Source of the DNA: Phytophthora sp. 'mugwort' | Lineage: Eukaryota; Oomycota; Peronosporomycetes; Peronosporales; Peronosporaceae | Direction: 5' to 3' | Length of the DNA stretch: 64,000 bases | Assembly (NCBI GenBank): GCA_033558025.1 | Contig: JAUCEF010000005.1 | Span: 5,890,001 to 5,954,000, forward strand | In this document: in pieces, positions 34,201 to 42,647 of the stretch | Layout: the number at the start of each line of letters is the position of its first letter | Position numbering within the stretch: the stretch's first letter is position 1 | The notes under the pieces: generated by a model | What the model was told of the DNA's origin: nothing | Seen by the model: the letters and a program-made list of their open reading frames with translations, nothing else | Databases searched by the model: none | Translations under genes and position numbers: made by a program

Positions 34201-35347
34201 ACCTACAGCTGAAGTGATCGGTGAGTTCATGGCGGAGTTCAACAAGACTCGAGAGAATCCGTCGAAGGCGAGTCGCAAGCTGATCGGTAGCTACTTCGGA
34301 GAGAAGATTTTGCTGTATGCACCGCTGCTCAAATGGTACGTCCAACACGGCATGGTTATCACCAAGGTGTACTCGTTCGTGAAGTGCGACGCTGCTCGCC
34401 CCTTCAAAAAGTTCACCGAGCTAGTTTCAGACGCCCGTCGCAAAGGAGACGTAGACACAAGCAAAGAGATGATTGCAGAGACGATGAAAACGGTGGGCAA
34501 TACTCCATTCGGACGAGCAGGCATGAACCAATCGAAGCACAAGGATGTTTCCTACGTCAGCTGCGATGAAGAGGTCAGCAAAATGATTGAGAGCAACCTC
34601 TTTCAGGGCTTACAGGAGCTGGAGGGGATGTACGAGGTCACGCTGCGCAAGCGAACCATTATGCTGAAAAATGCTATCCACATCGCCATCGCCGTGTACC
34701 AGCTGGCCAAGCTGAGGATGCTTGAATTCTACTACGACTGCATCGACAAGTACATCGATCGTAGCGACTTCCAGTATCAGGAAATGGACACAGACAGCGG
34801 CTACATTTCCTTCAGCGACGACAATCCGTTTGCCAACCTGATCAAGCCAGAGCTCCGCGAGCACTTTGAGCAGCACAAGAACGAATGGTTTCCTCGCACA
34901 GACACGAAAGAGAATGCTAAGTACGACAAGCGCACGCCGGGGTTGTTTAAACAGGAGTGGGCGGGAGGAGCAATGATATCGCTGAGCTCGAAAAACTACA
35001 TCTGCTACGACGGCGACCTGATCAAGAAGAATTTCAACGAGAAGACCGGCAAGGAGGAGGAGGTCTACCACAAGACCAAATGTTCTTCGAAAGGAGTGCA
35101 AAAAAGCAACAACGCCGGCATCCTCACCCCAGAGCAGTTCGAAAAGGTCATTAACGAGAAGGTGACGCTGCAGGCAACCAACCGAGGCTTCAGGGTGGTG
35201 AAGCAGACGGATTTCTTCGATGGGCAGCGATTGACTAAAGGACCACAGATGCAAACGTATGAGCAGGTGAAGGCTGGCTGTAGCTACTACTTTGATAAAC
35301 GCCAAGTATTGCAGGACGGCATAACCACTATCCCACTCAACATATAG
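31241..35347 (+). CDS. Protein-primed family B DNA polymerase with embedded HNH-like domain
   Basis: 1368 residues; replicates the element. The N-terminal ~350 residues carry the NKCLMFCIAYHLEG...IDIYNLSDVEDCF...VNNHAMYI region typical of Polinton PolBs, then a zinc-finger motif CPKCSMVF...LRNHVKNKC (about 354-373). Exonuclease: DFESIL (D422, E424), GTYDLN (D551), YNDCDVV (D711). Between exonuclease and polymerase is C809-x2-C812, SADRINNQRGH (D824, H832), N836 and CSDCNIAR (C841, C844), an HNH/EndoVII-like zinc module. Polymerase: motif A YDANALYLW (D920), motif B K1083...GNTPFGRAG, motif C MDTDSGY (D1183, D1185), KxY SKNYICYD (K1251). All catalytic acids are present. ACTATATAG lies 6 nt before the ATG. 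The gene ends 6 bp before the integrase ATG. Confidence 0.95.
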   Translation: MRDYQLEGLMQLGLGKKDIKPWRTKAGIQYRVKVRNETGRVVYITDLRALKKQKLISKYYGISLEKLQKHLSGESVQTATHKVFRNKRSEIHAFMGLNDHEFYDRLENVLLQQEHAYKFDIAIGYTLVNRTDPLDVRHFHAANHNTSLFKNAPTPGPQSVSTRKDAIQSMSQVRNIILEQTLDIPASRYMLKSVDAFQLTLYHRTHRLGSEEALIPEVIRLNKHVINFPQPAQSNKCLMFCIAYHLEGKKRASHRMAGPTKQAVKKWLSYRNIQYSDKTFPALYKNFPAIDIYNLSDVEDCFKINIEVFTFDEETQQFDRTIDSTKGYETTMSILSVNNHAMYITNAERFLSKHACPKCSMVFAKAEQLRNHVKNKCQEAYIKQFVTGPTRFRPATNRISRLLWKYGVKDVDEYTDHYMVYDFESILKTLDADKAKRLSFTHAHIPVSVSVHDTLTDEAKCFVNDSPKQLLIDMFTHAEEKRKLIEEYNRTKYAKLLEKIKLLREKAGEAFSQNRTKESTWYYNSLIKDEDIITGFCNTVPLLGYFSGTYDLNLIKDELFSAMLHVGGYEQVKRRGRPTKEEEKRELSVRAILAGNGYMMLQAGGFKMLDITRYVAAGTSLRQYLKAYLGRCKCSNKIECTCQMSKGYFPYEYLTSFDKLDQPGLPPRSAFDSKHRSSKISDKAWKRVKWVWEHHEMKTLRDLLIWYNDCDVVPFSRAIREQMKFFRGFGLDMFADAVSLPGLSEKIMYNSVYNDKEYLQSRPRIPAEPFEFSLSRFNGYKRQDAKKNRVFSMTMEHISKQLKAQKYLCGLCFVQLTVETASADRINNQRGHVNGNIFMTCSDCNIARKDMNIKSFRYKKHLDYNASRLVYSIDNEQKEIYSLMERNICGGPSIIFNRFAKAGMTRIRGGKLVQKVIGYDANALYLWCLSQDMPCNRLTMVEPYDGLIDDILAGKQFGFVEVDIETPEHLKDYFSEMTPIFKNVEIEPTAEVIGEFMAEFNKTRENPSKASRKLIGSYFGEKILLYAPLLKWYVQHGMVITKVYSFVKCDAARPFKKFTELVSDARRKGDVDTSKEMIAETMKTVGNTPFGRAGMNQSKHKDVSYVSCDEEVSKMIESNLFQGLQELEGMYEVTLRKRTIMLKNAIHIAIAVYQLAKLRMLEFYYDCIDKYIDRSDFQYQEMDTDSGYISFSDDNPFANLIKPELREHFEQHKNEWFPRTDTKENAKYDKRTPGLFKQEWAGGAMISLSSKNYICYDGDLIKKNFNEKTGKEEEVYHKTKCSSKGVQKSNNAGILTPEQFEKVINEKVTLQATNRGFRVVKQTDFFDGQRLTKGPQMQTYEQVKAGCSYYFDKRQVLQDGITTIPLNI

Positions 35348-35353
35348 TCAACC

Positions 35354-36526
35354 ATGGATCAACTGTTGAGCAAGCTGTACAATGACCCACGCACGGGGTT
35401 CGTCAGCGCCCGAAAATTGTACTTGAAGGCGCGAGCGCTCGAGCCATCTGTGACGCTCAAGCAGGTTCGTGACTGGCTCAGCAATCAGTCGACCTCACAG
35501 CGATTCGGGGATCAGAAGCCCTCGTTTCAGCTGTTCAGAATCGCCAGCTCGAACCCTAATTCATGGCAAGCTGATCTCACCTTCTGGCCTGAGCTGGGCA
35601 AACAACCTATATTCACTGCTGTAAACATCAACTCGCGGTTAGGCTATGGTAGAATACTTAGTAGTAAAGAGGCGAGTGTTATGGTGACAGCTATGAAGGC
35701 GTTTGTCAAAGCATGCAAGCCCTCCATACTGACAACAGACAACGGGGTAGAGTACTTGAACAACAAAGTGCAGGCATACTTCAAGCAACAGGGCATCGAG
35801 CACTATAACAACGAGGCGGGGGATCATGCAAAAATGGGAATGATCGAGAGGTTCAACCGAACGATAAAGCAACGCCTGATCCAAATGGAACGTAAATTGA
35901 CACCGAAGCTACTCGCCGATGTCATTCACAATTACAACACGACGGAACACAGCTCGATTGGTCAGACGCCTGAGGAAGCAGCAGGCACGGTGGATAGAGA
36001 CGCTCTCGAGCACAATGAAGAGGTGATGGGGACGTTGGATAACAAGCTGCAAATCGGTGACAAAGTGCGATATCGATTGCCAAAAACAACATTCGGAAAG
36101 GAGGGAGCTCGCTGGAGCAAAGAGGTATACACTTACACGGGACTGGATGGCTACAAAGCTGATATTCGATCCAAGAACGGCCACGTAAAATACGTACCGG
36201 TCAACGATCTCAAGGTGGTCAACGCAGAGGCATCTGATGCAGAGATAGCACCGAGAGAGCTCTGGGAGGTCGAAAAGATCCTGGACCACCGTACGAGCAA
36301 AGGTAAGTATCGATACTTGGTGAAATGGATAACGGCGAAAGATCCGACGTGGGAGCCTCAAGCGAATCTCAGACTAATTAATAAGAATCGATTAAGCACG
36401 GCTGAGGAAAAATATTGGCAAGATATAGCAGCTGAGAAGCGAAAAGATGTTTCCAAGCTTTCGCAACAAAGCGGATCGCAACCAAAAGCAGCAAGACCTG
36501 CTCGCAAAGGCAGAGCGAAGAAATAG
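35354..36526 (+). CDS. Polinton integrase (DDE, rve family) with C-terminal chromodomain
   Basis: 390 residues. The core shows QADLTFW (D74), LTTDNGVEY (D129) and MGMIERFNRT (E165), giving D-x54-D-x35-E, the retroviral-integrase spacing used by Polintons. The N-terminal MDQLLSKLYNDPRTGFVSAR block is typical of Polinton integrases. KVRYRLPKTTFGKEG...WSKEVYTYTG is the small barrel-like part. The chromodomain at about 298-340 reads WEVEKILDHR, YRYLVKWITAKDPTWEP, with the aromatic cage positions kept. It would join the TIR ends to target DNA, and the chromodomain could direct insertion to methylated-histone chromatin. CATATAG precedes the ATG. Its end overlaps the next gene by 80 nt in another frame. 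Confidence 0.95.
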   Translation: MDQLLSKLYNDPRTGFVSARKLYLKARALEPSVTLKQVRDWLSNQSTSQRFGDQKPSFQLFRIASSNPNSWQADLTFWPELGKQPIFTAVNINSRLGYGRILSSKEASVMVTAMKAFVKACKPSILTTDNGVEYLNNKVQAYFKQQGIEHYNNEAGDHAKMGMIERFNRTIKQRLIQMERKLTPKLLADVIHNYNTTEHSSIGQTPEEAAGTVDRDALEHNEEVMGTLDNKLQIGDKVRYRLPKTTFGKEGARWSKEVYTYTGLDGYKADIRSKNGHVKYVPVNDLKVVNAEASDAEIAPRELWEVEKILDHRTSKGKYRYLVKWITAKDPTWEPQANLRLINKNRLSTAEEKYWQDIAAEKRKDVSKLSQQSGSQPKAARPARKGRAKK

Positions 36527-39020
36527 GCAAAATGCGGTCAAGCGAACTATGTATGCTGAGACGATTTGGGCGAGCGAAGGCGATAAAACAGTCACTACGG
36601 CAGCTAAATCAACAGAAACACAAACAGATGAAATGTTGCAACTTGACCAGATAAAAAAAAGTAACTCCTGGCTAAATGAAGGCGATATTCCGGCAGTAAC
36701 GACCACCCCGAGCGAGGTTCCGGAAGAGGTATCACCAGAGGCAGCACCGGACTTGACATTTGATGCAACTCAAGTTGAATCTAGTGATGCGGCTCGAGAC
36801 GTGGTTAGACAGTGGTTTCGGCAGCATCCCGATTTGGCTGAGCTTCGTGTGAATCCGATACGCCAAGACGGGACGGCGAATAGTAATTACACGTTGGGGA
36901 AGAGAGGAATGTTGTTTTCGACACGGACGGAAAGGGTAGGTCGCCCTCGTTTCATCGACTGGCGAGCCACGGCCGCTGAGGTAAGCGATAGAGCGCTTGA
37001 GCAAACACAGACACGTCATAATGAGGCGATTGAGCGTATCCAGCGATTCTACGAGACTCATCCAGACTACACCTCGCTGAGGGTTCGACCCATCAACACG
37101 CAAGGACAGCCTAGTAATTCATTCTATCTCGGCGAGCGAGGTCGTCTCATGAATGTTAGAACTGAAAGACCTGCAATCGTGGCATATGACTCCCCGGAAG
37201 CAATTAACTGGCTCGCTACTGATATCCGCCTGCGTCGCATGCATAGCGATGGAGAAAGCAATTCGCTCGACGAGCTAGCGACAATGCGCATGATGGATGA
37301 GCCAGCTCCAGCCGCACGATCGTTGACATTGGATGAGGCAAACGCGCAGCTTGAAAACGTTGAAGATCAGAGAGACACCGAGGCATGGGTAAGACGCTGG
37401 ATGGATGAACACCCCGGCGAATCGGTTGAAGTCGTTAACGGCGATTGGGTCGCTGCTCAAAATTCAATACTCGACCGTCGTGCTCCTGTCGTCTCGACGT
37501 ACTCGGAATGGTTAAGACGGCTCGATGAAGAAGCGCAGGAATTTGCATCGAGCGAACCGGAGATGGCTGAACAGCTTGAAGTCGCCGCGGATGAAGTAGC
37601 ACAGACTCAACTAAATGAAGATTTGGCAGAGCTTCGGGGAGAGGCATTAGCATCGCTTGAGAGGAGACGTAGACGATTAGGCATGGTTGAACGAGCTATG
37701 ACGCTTCTTAGACAGTCTCGCCTTGTCGTCTCAAGAGCTAGGCGTGATCGAATCCTCGAGCGGACACGAGCTGCAATGGATGACGCTATTAGGGAGATAC
37801 GAGAGCTAAATGCAATGGCTGAACATGATCACAATGCGAGTCAGCCAGTCGGTAACAAGAGAAGACGCACGGGTGAGACAACGGAGGAAGCAACGCTGCG
37901 AAGCGCACTGCGCCAGATTACAGCTGCTAATTTTCACTCACGATCGCGAGCTCAAAAAATAAAAATGCTCGAGACAGCAATTGCTTCTCTAAACACGGTG
38001 AAAGGGCGTATAGCACACGATGCTTTCCGGAGTCACTATCAGGCGATCGCTCGAGCAATGCGGCGAGTCATCGAGTCAGGCTCTACGAATCGGGTCAGCC
38101 GCAACGCCGAGGAGACGCAAATTCGCCTGATGAGCCAACCTACTCCAGCGTTACCCGCTCCTCGAACCGCACCAGCCGCTAGCCCAAGATCGACTCTGCG
38201 TCGCATTGTTAACAATAGGCAATTAATGAGCCAGCTGGCGTCGTCGAACATCCTTATCGTCCCCATACGACACGATGGTGAGGAGATCACCGGAATGATT
38301 ATCAGAGGACCAAAAAAGAGAGAAGGCGATTTGCAATTTGTAATTCCAACCGACTCTGAGCGTAGCAAGCCCAGCTACGAGCGCCATATCAACTTCGATG
38401 CTACCTTGGAACGCGTTGCCCGTCTTGCTCGCGACAAAGGTATTGACATCCAAGGCTCTCAGGGGTTGAATGGTCACCTCACGGGACGAGGCCTGCGCGG
38501 AGCTGGGAAGATGTATCAGACAGTGGAGCGACGTGGAAAATACTATAACCTGAACGACATACGTGGAACCGGTCTAGCATCAGCGTACATCTATCAGCCA
38601 ATAGGAAGCAAATACATCCGCGTGCCTGATCTCGATAAAAACAGACTCAATATAGTCTATCCGAGCCGCAAGAAACTAGGACCACTCCGCGATATTTCCA
38701 ATGACGTGAAGCAGATGCTGAAGGATCTAGTCTACGAAGGCAAGCTCAGCCAAGCCGCATACGACAAGCTCTCAATTGAAGACAAAAAGCTAATGAAAGA
38801 GATTCTTGCGGCTACTCACGTTCAAAATAGTTTCAAGGAGCAGCTGCCAGACCCAACGACCGCACTGAGAGCCGAGTACGATAAGCTGAAAGGCGAGCTG
38901 ATGATGGGGAATGACAGTCTATCGATTATGGCGCAGCTGAAGCCACTCCTAATCGACATGTACGCGAACCATCTGATATCGCTCAAGGAGTTCAAGCAAG
39001 TTATCGCCATGCTAATATAA
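36447..39020 (+). CDS. Large unassigned Polinton protein with internal repeats and a maturation-type cleavage motif
   Basis: 857 residues, family not recognised. Three degenerate repeats lie at about 114-172 (VVRQWFRQHPDLAELRVNPI...NYTLGKRG), 191-255 (RIQRFYETHPDYTSLRVRPI...FYLGERG) and 311-357 (WVRRWMDEHPGESVEVV...NSILDRR). A helical Arg/Glu-rich middle follows. The C-terminal part has HLTGRGLRGAGKMYQ, in which TGR-G and L683-RGA-G687 fit the (M/I/L)-x-G-x-G site of adenovirus-type proteases. The end is helical and Leu/Lys-rich. I chose ATG 36447 because ATATAG stands 18 nt before it; ATG 36549 is the alternative that avoids overlap with the integrase. Likely structural or virion-associated, by inference from the cleavage motif. 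Confidence 0.75.
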   Translation: MFPSFRNKADRNQKQQDLLAKAERRNRQNAVKRTMYAETIWASEGDKTVTTAAKSTETQTDEMLQLDQIKKSNSWLNEGDIPAVTTTPSEVPEEVSPEAAPDLTFDATQVESSDAARDVVRQWFRQHPDLAELRVNPIRQDGTANSNYTLGKRGMLFSTRTERVGRPRFIDWRATAAEVSDRALEQTQTRHNEAIERIQRFYETHPDYTSLRVRPINTQGQPSNSFYLGERGRLMNVRTERPAIVAYDSPEAINWLATDIRLRRMHSDGESNSLDELATMRMMDEPAPAARSLTLDEANAQLENVEDQRDTEAWVRRWMDEHPGESVEVVNGDWVAAQNSILDRRAPVVSTYSEWLRRLDEEAQEFASSEPEMAEQLEVAADEVAQTQLNEDLAELRGEALASLERRRRRLGMVERAMTLLRQSRLVVSRARRDRILERTRAAMDDAIREIRELNAMAEHDHNASQPVGNKRRRTGETTEEATLRSALRQITAANFHSRSRAQKIKMLETAIASLNTVKGRIAHDAFRSHYQAIARAMRRVIESGSTNRVSRNAEETQIRLMSQPTPALPAPRTAPAASPRSTLRRIVNNRQLMSQLASSNILIVPIRHDGEEITGMIIRGPKKREGDLQFVIPTDSERSKPSYERHINFDATLERVARLARDKGIDIQGSQGLNGHLTGRGLRGAGKMYQTVERRGKYYNLNDIRGTGLASAYIYQPIGSKYIRVPDLDKNRLNIVYPSRKKLGPLRDISNDVKQMLKDLVYEGKLSQAAYDKLSIEDKKLMKEILAATHVQNSFKEQLPDPTTALRAEYDKLKGELMMGNDSLSIMAQLKPLLIDMYANHLISLKEFKQVIAMLI

Positions 39021-39024
39021 AGCA

Positions 39025-39291
39025 ATGATTCTGCTCAATACTCGTTTCATTGACAAAAGCAATGGCGTGTACGCTCTGCAGGCGCAGGAGAATCTTTCGG
39101 AGCTCCGCCAGCTGATGAAAAATTTGATCATCAAGCGTCCTGATCACTCGGAGACGGTCTGGGCAAGCGACAAGCCCGGCGTGAAGATACCAGTGGAAGG
39201 TGGCCGCGTATGGGCCCAAACGGGTGTGTATCGTCAAAATTATGCTATTAAAGCCAAACCAGCGAAAAAAATTAAGACGTTTGCTCTATAG
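39025..39291 (+). CDS. Small basic Polinton protein (88 aa)
   Basis: Family not recognised. It starts 4 nt after the stop of the 857-residue protein; AATATAAAG overlapping that stop may serve as its start element. The text IIKRPDHSETVWASDK resembles AVKRTMYAETIWASEG near the start of the 857-residue protein, so the two may share a sorting or binding motif. The C-terminus is Lys-rich (IKAKPAKKIK). Its stop codon shares the CTATAG hexamer with the stop of the convergent fibre-like gene. Confidence 0.6.
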   Translation: MILLNTRFIDKSNGVYALQAQENLSELRQLMKNLIIKRPDHSETVWASDKPGVKIPVEGGRVWAQTGVYRQNYAIKAKPAKKIKTFAL

Positions 39292-41016
39292 CTTCGCCTG
39301 CAGCTCCCCAAGCATTCCCAATATTTTTTTTATTGCCACGCAATTCATGAGGGTTATCGCGCTGTAGTCAACACCTAATTGCACTCCTTCGATGTCGCCC
39401 TCTTCCTCCCGCTTCATGTTTTGATTCGGTGTGAACATTAGAGCTTCTCTACAGATCGGGAGCAACTCCTGAGCGATAATGCCGAGCTTCGTTGATGCTT
39501 CGTTTCTGAATTTGAAAGAAACGGGTCTGATACGGCGGTAGTGGTCAAGGCTAAAATCTAACGTTTTGATGTTCTCTTTGACTCGGCGATCTGATGTTGC
39601 GTACAGCTTGTCTTGCACCCATATGTTCGATCGAAAGCGCGCGCACATGCTGACAGTCACCGGACCACCACCAAGATTTGTGTAGCCATTAGTAGATACA
39701 TTGTACCCGTATGTGTTCGTTGCTATATTAATCGTAGTGGTGACGTTTGTAGCAGCACCGACGTCCAACGTACAGACGGGACTCGTTACACCTCCGAGTC
39801 CCAGCTGACCATTCGGTGTCAAAACCATTCTCGTGCCGCCCGAGTACCAATACATGCCGCCGGGGACAGTCGCATGCCCAGTGCCACCGATAGACAGCTC
39901 CCAAGATGAGAAATTGGTCCCGCTGAGGACGATACTGGTTCGTCCGGTAGTTATCGATTGGGTGTTGTGCAATTGCAGCATAGTCGACTCTCCGGTCATG
40001 TAGATTCCATTACGTGCGTTGGTTCCGCTTAGCGTGAATTGGAAGCCGTTGGTAGGCGTTAGGGTGTTAAAGCAGTAGCAATTTTCAGAGGTGATTAGCA
40101 TGTTGCTGCCGCTCGTGAACGAAGATGTCGCGGAAGAATCACAGCAAATGTTTAGTGCAGGCATGCTAGAATACCATTGAGTACCATAGCCGAATCCACC
40201 CGTCGATTGCCACGGTTGATTAGCGACCAAATACGCATGCCACCACCCCGACCAGATGTTCAATTCATTGCCAATCAGCTTATGCTCCGACCGTATGACC
40301 TCCTTATACTCCCCAGCCGATGAGCCGACGACGCCAGTCGTTTCGTATCCGCTGAACAAACGAAGCAGAGGGCTACACTTCTGGGTAGTCTGAGCTTTTG
40401 TGGCGATAACGAGACCTTCGTCGTCTGTGGGTCGGCATATCGATACGATCTCCTTGTATTGAGTGCCGCCATAGAATCGCAGACAGTTAGATGAGGGGCT
40501 GCCTTGACCCATCAACCCGACTCCGCTTGCATTCAGAGTCATTGCTTTGCTCGCTTGGAATGTACCCAGGGCGTTGATGTCCAAGTAGTTCAGCTCAGCC
40601 ACACTCGCTGCGATCGATGTGCCGCCGATACTCAGAGACGAGCACGAGAGACTACCTAGCCCGCTTATGCTTAGATTGGAGTCAAGAACGAGCGCTTTGC
40701 TTGCAGTCGCGATCCCGGGCGTTGCTGACAGAAGCGATGGGTTGATCGCCGAACCGCTTATCATCAGTGCCGAGCACGACACAGCACCAAGGCCGCTAAG
40801 GCTCAGATCACTGCCGAGCACGAGCGCGACACCAGCTGAAGCGACGCCAGGCGTTATCCCGCTGATATACGTCAACCGGAAATCATACTTGCTCAGGTAC
40901 AAAGTTTGCGCGTAAGAGTAGCTGAGAAAGCCGCTGGGATCAAGCGAGAGATAAAATCCAGGGTTGTAAATCGTAGAAGAGAAGATTGGTTGAGGATAAC
41001 TAAAGCCTCCACTCAT
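39286..41016 (-). CDS. Fibre-like protein with S74 intramolecular chaperone
   Basis: 576 residues from MSGGFSYPQ at 41016. The upstream in-frame ATG at 41052 would overlap the ATPase start. Residues about 48-150 hold repeated units of the pattern sATPGxAxAsKALVLdSnLsiSGLGslSCSsL, then AELNYLDI, as in trimeric fibre proteins of phages and large DNA viruses. A glycine/serine-rich beta region follows. At about 475 ATSDRRVKENI begins the S74 peptidase-chaperone domain (S475 and K480 are the expected dyad), continuing LGIIAQELLP. Such domains trimerise the fibre and then cut themselves off. Inferred role: host attachment. The gene is divergent from the ATPase over a 34-bp strip with a shared TATATA. 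Confidence 0.82.
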   Translation of the reverse strand: MSGGFSYPQPIFSSTIYNPGFYLSLDPSGFLSYSYAQTLYLSKYDFRLTYISGITPGVASAGVALVLGSDLSLSGLGAVSCSALMISGSAINPSLLSATPGIATASKALVLDSNLSISGLGSLSCSSLSIGGTSIAASVAELNYLDINALGTFQASKAMTLNASGVGLMGQGSPSSNCLRFYGGTQYKEIVSICRPTDDEGLVIATKAQTTQKCSPLLRLFSGYETTGVVGSSAGEYKEVIRSEHKLIGNELNIWSGWWHAYLVANQPWQSTGGFGYGTQWYSSMPALNICCDSSATSSFTSGSNMLITSENCYCFNTLTPTNGFQFTLSGTNARNGIYMTGESTMLQLHNTQSITTGRTSIVLSGTNFSSWELSIGGTGHATVPGGMYWYSGGTRMVLTPNGQLGLGGVTSPVCTLDVGAATNVTTTINIATNTYGYNVSTNGYTNLGGGPVTVSMCARFRSNIWVQDKLYATSDRRVKENIKTLDFSLDHYRRIRPVSFKFRNEASTKLGIIAQELLPICREALMFTPNQNMKREEEGDIEGVQLGVDYSAITLMNCVAIKKILGMLGELQAKL

Positions 41017-41050
41017 ACTATCAGTGTGACTATATAACCGGCGAGAAAAC

Positions 41051-41728
41051 ATGGCGTCGTTGATTCCCGACTTCGGAGCCGAGATCCCCAAGAAGTATCG
41101 TCAGCGCGGCGCGGGCGACATTGACCAGCTAGGCATTAAGGCATTGTTCAGGATGATAGTGCTCGGTCCTTCGATGTCAGGGAAAAACAACCTCTGTATG
41201 TTCATCCTCAAGCATTCTCCGCATGTGTACAGTCATTTGCACGTTATTGCACGCAACCCCCACCAGGAGCTCTATGAATACCTCCGCGACAAATTGGAGG
41301 GTTTCATAACGTTCTACGACGTACCGCCATCCGTTGATGCTATCCGAAAGACTCCAATGAAAAAACCAGAGCTTATCATCTGTGACGATTGGTCCAACGA
41401 CCGTGGGATGCAGCGCAGTATATTCAGCCACTACTACACTCGCGGTCGCCATTTTAAGCTGAGCACCATCTTCTTGAGTCATAGCTACTTCGCCACCGAA
41501 AAGATGATTCGTCTTAATAGCGAATATGTGGCGATCCTCAAGGCGAACTCCAAGCGTGATCTTCGTTTGATAGTAAAAGACTTCAACATCCCCGGCGTCG
41601 ATGAAGGGGCCATCGTGAGGCATTACAACATGGCGACTGAGCACAGGGGGCAAATGCTATTTGTTGACAGCGTTCGCAGCCAGCTGAGGTATAATTTCAA
41701 CAAAGTGATCGATGTTTCACAAGACTAA
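41051..41728 (+). CDS. FtsK/A32-type DNA-packaging ATPase
   Basis: 225 residues. Walker A is VLGPSMSGKNN (G39-K45), Walker B ELIICDDWS (D112, D113), then HYYTRGRHFKLSTIFLSHSYF, the sensor segment of A32-like viral packaging ATPases. Size and layout match Polinton and virophage ATPases. Oddity: the residue after the P-loop Lys is Asn46 where Ser or Thr normally coordinates magnesium. It lies directly upstream of the minor capsid gene; the stop TAA at 41726-41728 is embedded in that gene's ATATAC motif. Role: pumping element DNA into a preformed capsid. Confidence 0.92.
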   Translation: MASLIPDFGAEIPKKYRQRGAGDIDQLGIKALFRMIVLGPSMSGKNNLCMFILKHSPHVYSHLHVIARNPHQELYEYLRDKLEGFITFYDVPPSVDAIRKTPMKKPELIICDDWSNDRGMQRSIFSHYYTRGRHFKLSTIFLSHSYFATEKMIRLNSEYVAILKANSKRDLRLIVKDFNIPGVDEGAIVRHYNMATEHRGQMLFVDSVRSQLRYNFNKVIDVSQD

Positions 41729-41744
41729 TATACGTGGCGCAACG

Positions 41745-42623
41745 ATGTGCGCGAGCTTCCTGAAGATCGATTCGACCGATCTCGTACTGAACGGATTGAA
41801 CAATACTTGGCAATTCGATTTTCCCGGTTCGTCAGTCAATTTCCAGGATGTAGAAGTAGCTATCCAGAGCATTAGCCTGTTCAACAGTCAATTCAACATT
41901 GATTCAGATGCGTTTGCTAACACTAGCTTCAAAATTGAGCTACCTACAGCTGCCACTACATCCATCATCAGCGTGAATTTACCAGATGGCTACTACTCCT
42001 ATGCCGATATCAACAGAAACATTCAATCCTCTCTCATTAATGCTGGGGCATACCTGCTCGACGCATCAGGCAACAACGTGTTCCACCTGCAAATCGAGGA
42101 GAACTCGACATATTACAGCTGCCAACTCGATGTTACTCCGGTGCCTACTTCGCTACCAGCGGGATTCTCTCGCCCAGCTACGGGCCTCTACTCGTCAGGC
42201 GGTTCTGGTCTGCCGACCGTTGCGCGCGCGCCTCGTCTGATAATCGACAATGCGGCATTTGGGTCGGTGCTTGGTTTCATGCCTGGCACTTATTCATCTG
42301 CATCACCAACGACATCCGCGACTAGTGTGCTCAGCAATACGATTCCTCAGATCCACCCGAGTAGCTCATACATCATGAGGTGTGACCTGGTGAAAAACAA
42401 CTACGTCATCTCCGGAGACATCCTAGCAGCGTTCGACCGTGGTGACGCCGGTATCGGCCAGCTCATTCGCTATACCCCAGGCGGAGGCTATGCATGGATG
42501 GACACAAACAACGGTGCTAGAAGCTCTTTTAAGCTTAGCATCTACGACCAGGACGATCGACCGGTGCATTTCAGGGATCGATCCGTTTCGATCATGCTTC
42601 TGTTTCGTAGCAAAAAAAGCTAG
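41745..42623 (+). CDS. Minor capsid (penton-type, single jelly-roll) protein
   Basis: 292 residues from MCASFLKIDSTDL. An in-frame ATG at 41712 overlaps the ATPase; 41745 is preferred because ATATAC at 41728-41733 precedes it. Beta-rich text LVLNGLNNTWQFDFPG and VAIQSISLFNSQFNID at the N-terminus, and YIMRCDLVKNNY, GQLIRYTPGGGYAWMD and FKLSIYDQDDRPVHFRD at the C-terminus, fit the Polinton minor capsid protein that forms pentons at icosahedral vertices. Placement next to the ATPase, protease and major capsid genes supports this. Fold assignment is by pattern recognition. Confidence 0.85.
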   Translation: MCASFLKIDSTDLVLNGLNNTWQFDFPGSSVNFQDVEVAIQSISLFNSQFNIDSDAFANTSFKIELPTAATTSIISVNLPDGYYSYADINRNIQSSLINAGAYLLDASGNNVFHLQIEENSTYYSCQLDVTPVPTSLPAGFSRPATGLYSSGGSGLPTVARAPRLIIDNAAFGSVLGFMPGTYSSASPTTSATSVLSNTIPQIHPSSSYIMRCDLVKNNYVISGDILAAFDRGDAGIGQLIRYTPGGGYAWMDTNNGARSSFKLSIYDQDDRPVHFRDRSVSIMLLFRSKKS

Positions 42624-42647
42624 ACTCTTATATCATATTTTTTTGAT

